Of a stretch of DNA of 9,065 nucleotides, positions 6,508 through 9,065 are shown in pieces (position 1 is the stretch's first letter; each line of letters begins with the position of its first letter). The notes under the pieces are model-generated. The model saw only the letters and a list, made by a program, of their open reading frames with translations, did no database searches and was not told where the DNA came from. The stretch is from an uncultured Oscillibacter sp. Lineage in GTDB: Bacteria > Bacillota > Clostridia > Oscillospirales > Oscillospiraceae. A program made the translations under genes and the position numbers. The stretch spans positions 1-9,065 of the forward strand of contig CAOJHG010000054.1 of assembly GCA_948435975.1 (NCBI GenBank), read 5' to 3'.

Positions 6508-6789
6508 TTACAGCGCCTCCTCTTGAATATGAACATACAGCCTGGGATTCTCCGCCGCGGCATCCTTCAAGACCTGGAGGAAGCGCCGGGCGTAGGATTC
6601 CAGAGCGGCTTCCAGGGCCTGCGGACTGGCGACGGTCAAGCGGGTTTCCCCCGGAAGGTCCGTCAGGCAGTCGAAGAGCGCGTCCAGGTTCCCGCCGTAC
6701 CACTCCGGAAGGTCCAGCCCGTGGGACAAAGCGGCATGGAGCGCCTGCCGGCTGTCGATGAAACTGCCGTCCAGCGTGAACTCTCTCAT
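6508..6789 (-). CDS. Barstar-family ribonuclease inhibitor
   Basis: This 93-residue cytosolic protein is of barstar length (89 residues in Bacillus amyloliquefaciens). The core LPEWYGGNLDALFDCL (28-42) closely matches barstar LPEYYGENLDALWDCL. Asp36 and Asp40 correspond to barstar Asp35 and Asp39, the latter being the residue that plugs the barnase active site. The C-terminal LQVLKDAAAENPRLYVHI corresponds to the last helix and strand of barstar. It begins within the ATGA overlap with the ribonuclease gene. Only a weak GGTGA lies upstream of its ATG, so it probably depends on ribosomes finishing the ribonuclease. Its expected job is to neutralise that ribonuclease in the cytosol before export. 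Barstar-like proteins paired with other targets exist, but the adjacent barnase gene makes this pairing persuasive. Confidence 0.92.
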   Translation of the reverse strand: MREFTLDGSFIDSRQALHAALSHGLDLPEWYGGNLDALFDCLTDLPGETRLTVASPQALEAALESYARRFLQVLKDAAAENPRLYVHIQEEAL

Positions 6790-7424
6790 GATTCGTCACC
6801 ATAGAGCAGGGTAAAGCTCTCGTAATGGTCGTCAGTATAGTAGATCAGGCCGTCGTTGGAAAAGACGATCCGCTTTGCGCCGCGCCGGTCTGCGCCTAGG
6901 GTGTCGATATCGCATTCCGTATAAGTGCGGCCCTCCGCGTCGGGGAGAAGGCCCTCGTAGTTCCCGAAGCGGCTCCCTCCGATGCACATGCCGGGGGCGT
7001 AGGGTTCCAGAGAGCCGCCGGACCAGCCCAGAGCCTGCGCGTCCTTCTTGGTGATGAAATTGCTGGGCAGGTGGCCGTAAAAATAGATGTACAGGGCCAC
7101 ATCGTCCTTTGATGTATAGCTGCCGTCCTCGTCTGGCAGAGGCTCCACCGCCTCCGGAAAATAACTGTAACATGGCGCGGAAGTGAGACCGCCAAGCAGG
7201 TCATCGCCTGTGAGAGCGCCGCTTTCGCCCTCGGGCGGGGCTTCCGGCAGTACCTCCGGGGGAATTTCCGGCGGGGCCTCTGGGGATGTATCCTCCTCTT
7301 CGGGAAGTGTCTCTTCTAGCTGAGGGTCCGGCTGAGACGGGGAGGGCGTTTCCTCCATCGCGCCGCAGCCTGCCACCAGAAGCGCCAGCAGGAGACTGAG
7401 GAAGAGGGATAACCAACGTTTCAT
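6786..7424 (-). CDS. Barnase-family guanyl-specific ribonuclease, predicted lipoprotein
   Basis: This 212-residue protein has a lipoprotein signal (KR, Leu-rich core, lipobox LVAGC, Cys20). A Pro/Glu-rich spacer follows (about 24-68, repeats such as PPEIPPEVLPEAPPE). A barnase-like domain occupies about 102-209. FITKKDAQALGW matches barnase YITKSEAQALGW; APGMCIGG, GRTYTECDID and TDDHYESFT match APGKSIGG, GRTWREADIN and TTDHYQTFT. Lys126, Glu170, Arg181, Arg185 and His200 correspond to barnase Lys27, Glu73, Arg83, Arg87 and His102, so general base, general acid and phosphate-binding residues are all kept. Barnase Arg59 (guanine site and inhibitor contact) is Tyr156 here. Cys147 and Cys171 fall at barnase positions 50 and 74 on neighbouring strands and could form a disulfide. 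Expected location is the outer face of the membrane, where it would degrade extracellular RNA or attack neighbours. The ATG at 7424 has GGAGG 8 bases upstream. Confidence 0.92.
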   Translation of the reverse strand: MKRWLSLFLSLLLALLVAGCGAMEETPSPSQPDPQLEETLPEEEDTSPEAPPEIPPEVLPEAPPEGESGALTGDDLLGGLTSAPCYSYFPEAVEPLPDEDGSYTSKDDVALYIYFYGHLPSNFITKKDAQALGWSGGSLEPYAPGMCIGGSRFGNYEGLLPDAEGRTYTECDIDTLGADRRGAKRIVFSNDGLIYYTDDHYESFTLLYGDES

Positions 7425-7468
7425 AGAATGAGCCTCCAGGGAATAAAATTTGGGCGCATGCCGAAGCT

Positions 7469-7497
7469 ATTTTAACACAACTGTTTCCGTTTCACAA
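7469..7497 (-). promoter_or_regulatory. Promoter of the barnase/barstar operon
   Basis: On the minus strand an extended -10 TGT-TAAAAT (hexamer 7474-7469) lies 17 bases after TTGTGA (7497-7492), which matches four of six -35 positions. RNA would start near 7462, giving a leader of about 38 nt. An AACNGTT half-site (7479-7485) falls within the spacer. Confidence 0.6.
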
Positions 7498-7527
7498 GTA
7501 GGAACTGCGCCACTTTTCCGCGGGAAT

Positions 7528-7545
7528 AAAACCGTTAACAGTTTT
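7528..7545. promoter_or_regulatory. Near-palindromic operator candidate between divergent barnase and xpaC promoters
   Basis: The 18 bases AAAACCGTTAACAGTTTT are a palindrome with one mismatched pair out of nine, composed of two AACNGTT heptamers (7530-7536 and 7537-7543). The site lies 4 bases upstream of the xpaC -35 element. A third copy of the half-site, AACTGTT, lies at 7479-7485 inside the barnase promoter. The arrangement suggests one regulator acting on both operons. The regulator is not in the window. Confidence 0.45.
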
Positions 7546-7549
7546 TCCC

Positions 7550-7579
7550 TTGACCATTCCGGGGAGAGGGGAGTATAAT
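7550..7579 (+). promoter_or_regulatory. Sigma-A-type promoter of the xpaC/telA operon
   Basis: TTGACC (7550-7555) and a perfect TATAAT (7574-7579) are separated by 18 bases. RNA would start near 7586, about 42 bases before the xpaC-like ATG. This is the best-formed promoter in the window. Confidence 0.85.
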
Positions 7580-7627
7580 AGAAAGTAATTCCCACTCACC
7601 CACTCATGTGAAAAGGAGACCTGCCCT

Positions 7628-8326
7628 ATGACCAGCAGCGAACGAAAACCTGTTGCCCCCTTTTATGCAGTGGGGGCTCTTTGGCTCCTCTGCGGCCTGC
7701 TGCTGCCCCTCTATTCCGCTGTGCACTACCTGTTATTAGCCGCTGTGTCCGTGGGAATCTTCCTGTTTGTGAACGGACTGTGCAAAAGCAGCGGCGTCGT
7801 GGAGGCGGCCGGTCCCCAGCCTCAGCCCGCCCCCGCCCCGCAGACCTCCGCCAACCCGGAGCTGGCCAAGATGCTCCAGGACGGTCAGGCGGCGATTTCG
7901 GAAATGAAGCGCCTTAATGACAATATCGCGGCCCCCGGCATCTCGGCGGACATCTCCCGCTTAGAGCAAATATCCGGGAAAATCTTCCAGGCCGTCCGTG
8001 ATGACCCCGCAAAGCTGCCTCAGATTCGCCGCTTTATGGATTATTACCTCCCCACCACTATAAAGCTCCTGAACGCCTATGACCGAATGAGCGGCGCAGG
8101 CGTCTCCGGCGAGAACATCAGTGCTTCCCTTGTCAAAATTGAAACCATGATGCACACTGTCGTCAGAGCCTTCGAAAAACAGCTTGACAGTCTCTACGGC
8201 GCCGACGCACTGGACATCTCCGCTGATATTTCCGTCCTGGAAAGCATGATGCAGCGGGAGGGTTTGGCCGCCGCGCCGTCAGACCAGGACGGAAAAGCTC
8301 CGAACGATATTCGCCTGGAGTTCTAA
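7628..8326 (+). CDS. xpaC: XpaC-family membrane protein (5-bromo-4-chloroindolyl phosphate hydrolysis family)
   Basis: This 232-residue protein has two N-terminal membrane helices (about 12-30 and 33-52). A Pro/Ala/Gln-rich hinge follows (60-75, PQPQPAPAPQ), then a long, mostly helical cytoplasmic part. FMDYYLPTTIKLLNAYDRM (136-154) is the hallmark of the XpaC family. The family name comes from an indicator-dye phenotype in Bacillus; no catalytic motif is visible and its real role is not established. In Bacillus, xpaC sits next to a telA-like gene (yaaN), and the same pairing is present here, which supports the call. ATG 7628 is preceded by AAGGAG with a 9-base spacer. The promoter at 7550-7579 drives it and probably the next two genes. 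Confidence 0.8.
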   Translation: MTSSERKPVAPFYAVGALWLLCGLLLPLYSAVHYLLLAAVSVGIFLFVNGLCKSSGVVEAAGPQPQPAPAPQTSANPELAKMLQDGQAAISEMKRLNDNIAAPGISADISRLEQISGKIFQAVRDDPAKLPQIRRFMDYYLPTTIKLLNAYDRMSGAGVSGENISASLVKIETMMHTVVRAFEKQLDSLYGADALDISADISVLESMMQREGLAAAPSDQDGKAPNDIRLEF

Positions 8327-8393
8327 AAACGGCAGCAAAACGGATAATTCGACCGGGATAATACAAACTGGAATCGAAAGAGGGGTTGTTTTT

Positions 8394-8603
8394 ATGAAAG
8401 AAGACCATGGATTTCACGCAAAATCCTGCGCTGTTATGGCGGTGATAGCGGCTGTAACGGCTGGACTCAACTTCTTGCTGAGTGCGCGGCGCAAAGATCC
8501 CATGTTCAGCCTGCTTGGAACGTTTTGGGTGGGAATCTGCACCGTCTGGACCGTTCTGGCTGTCCGGAGAACGCCGCAGGAAGAGATAAACACAAGAAAA
8601 TAG
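8394..8603 (+). CDS. Small two-helix membrane protein between xpaC and telA
   Basis: This 69-residue protein consists of a short polar start (KEDHGFHAK), a hydrophobic helix (about 12-30, AVMAVIAAVTAGLNFLL), a basic turn (ARRKD), a second helix (about 39-57, LLGTFWVGICTVWTVLAV) and a polar tail. The two helices would form a hairpin with both ends on the same side. AGAGGGG (8379-8385) is 8 bases before the ATG. The stop codon is just before the telA ribosome site, so the genes are likely co-transcribed. I do not recognise the family. Placement between two genes usually found together suggests an accessory membrane subunit, which is inference. Confidence 0.6.
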   Translation: MKEDHGFHAKSCAVMAVIAAVTAGLNFLLSARRKDPMFSLLGTFWVGICTVWTVLAVRRTPQEEINTRK

Positions 8604-8618
8604 ATGGAGGAACCGAAC

Positions 8619-9065
8619 ATGAGCGACAACATTGAGCTGAACTTTGGCGACGCCCCCGCCGCGGAAGCCCCTTCCCCAGAGCTGACCTTGGACGTTGTAA
8701 AGGAAGAGCCGCCAAAGCCGGAGGTAAAGCCGGTGGAGCTGGATGATTCCATGCTTTCCGAGGCGGAGAAAAAGTCCGTGGAGGAGTTCTCGCAGAAGAT
8801 TGACATTATGGACACCAGCGCTATCCTGAACTACGGCGTGAATGCGCAGAAGAAGATCGCGGGTTTCTCCGAGAATGCGCTGAGTTCCGTGCGGACAAAG
8901 GACCTGGGAGAGATCGGCAAGTCCCTGAGCGAACTGGTAGTGCAGTTGAAGGGCTTCGGCGAGGAGGAGGAAAAGAAGGGCATTTTCGGCAAGTTCAAGA
9001 AGGTCGGGAACAAGCTGGAGAGCATGAAGGCCCAATATTCCAAGGTCGAAAGCAACGTGGATAAG
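8619..9065 (+). CDS. telA: TelA/toxic-anion-resistance family protein, 5' part only
   Basis: The first 149 codons are present and the frame is still open at the window edge, so the gene is truncated by the window rather than broken; family members are usually near 380 residues. The start is ATG 8619, 8 bases after ATGGAGG. An acidic, Pro-rich lead (about 8-40) is followed by a helical region typical of TelA: SEAEKKSVEEFSQKID, then TSAILNYGVNAQKKIAGFSE, VRTKDLGEIGKSLSELV, and a Lys-rich FGKFKKVGNKLESMKAQ stretch. TelA homologues were named for tellurite resistance, but their function is mostly linked to envelope stress without a defined mechanism. The xpaC-like neighbour supports the assignment. 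Confidence 0.87.
   Translation, partial: MSDNIELNFGDAPAAEAPSPELTLDVVKEEPPKPEVKPVELDDSMLSEAEKKSVEEFSQKIDIMDTSAILNYGVNAQKKIAGFSENALSSVRTKDLGEIGKSLSELVVQLKGFGEEEEKKGIFGKFKKVGNKLESMKAQYSKVESNVDK

Noticed and set aside
8327..8393. Separate promoter for the small membrane gene (GATAAT at 8357-8362)
   Set aside because: No acceptable -35 at 16-18 bases upstream, and the gap is only 67 bases, so read-through from the xpaC promoter is the simpler view.
8163..9035. 290-codon minus-strand open frame opposite xpaC end, small membrane gene and telA
   Set aside because: It crosses three + strand genes that each have good ribosome sites, and its sequence shows no family resemblance.

Overview
The window reads as chromosomal DNA of a GC-rich, strictly anaerobic Firmicute, most likely in the Clostridia (Oscillospiraceae-like). 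The evidence is low-GC-Gram-positive style AGGAGG ribosome sites, lipoprotein signals, XpaC/TelA, YcxB, IseA and barnase/barstar families, and oxygen-sensitive 2-hydroxyacyl-CoA-dehydratase-type iron-sulfur enzymes. The genus assignment is inference; no rRNA or other marker is present. No tRNA, CRISPR array, insertion sequence or phage gene was seen.

Layout, left to right. Bases 25-60 are an intrinsic terminator for a gene lying before the window. A lipoprotein of the IseA (cell-wall DL-endopeptidase inhibitor) family follows at 351-989 (+). A bidirectional terminator at 1021-1062 separates it from rpiB (1061-1513, -). A divergent promoter region (1514-1757), with a perfect 8-bp inverted repeat, then leads into a + strand operon. 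That operon holds a 2-hydroxyacyl-CoA-dehydratase-type subunit (1758-3032), an ATGA-overlapping fusion of a second dehydratase-type subunit with its ATP-dependent activase (3029-4693), and a YcxB-like membrane protein (4745-5404). It ends in a bidirectional terminator at 5408-5451.

On the minus strand, 7424 down to 5512 is one tightly packed operon. Its first gene is a membrane-anchored (lipoprotein) barnase-type ribonuclease, followed by a barstar-type inhibitor (4-bp overlap), an unrecognised 109-residue protein with a TTG start (1-bp gap), and a left-handed beta-helix protein resembling only the acetyltransferase half of GlmU (2-bp gap). The divergent promoter region 7425-7627 carries a near-palindrome built of AACNGTT half-sites. 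To its right is a + strand operon: an xpaC-like gene, a 69-residue two-helix membrane protein and a telA-like gene that runs off the window.

Two systems deserve attention. The first is the surface-tethered RNase/inhibitor operon, in which the catalytic residues of barnase are kept except that Tyr replaces Arg59, and which carries two unexpected partner genes. The second is the two-gene anaerobic reductase/dehydratase machine, in which one electron-accepting subunit is covalently joined to its ATP-driven activator, with no CoA-pathway genes beside it to name the substrate.
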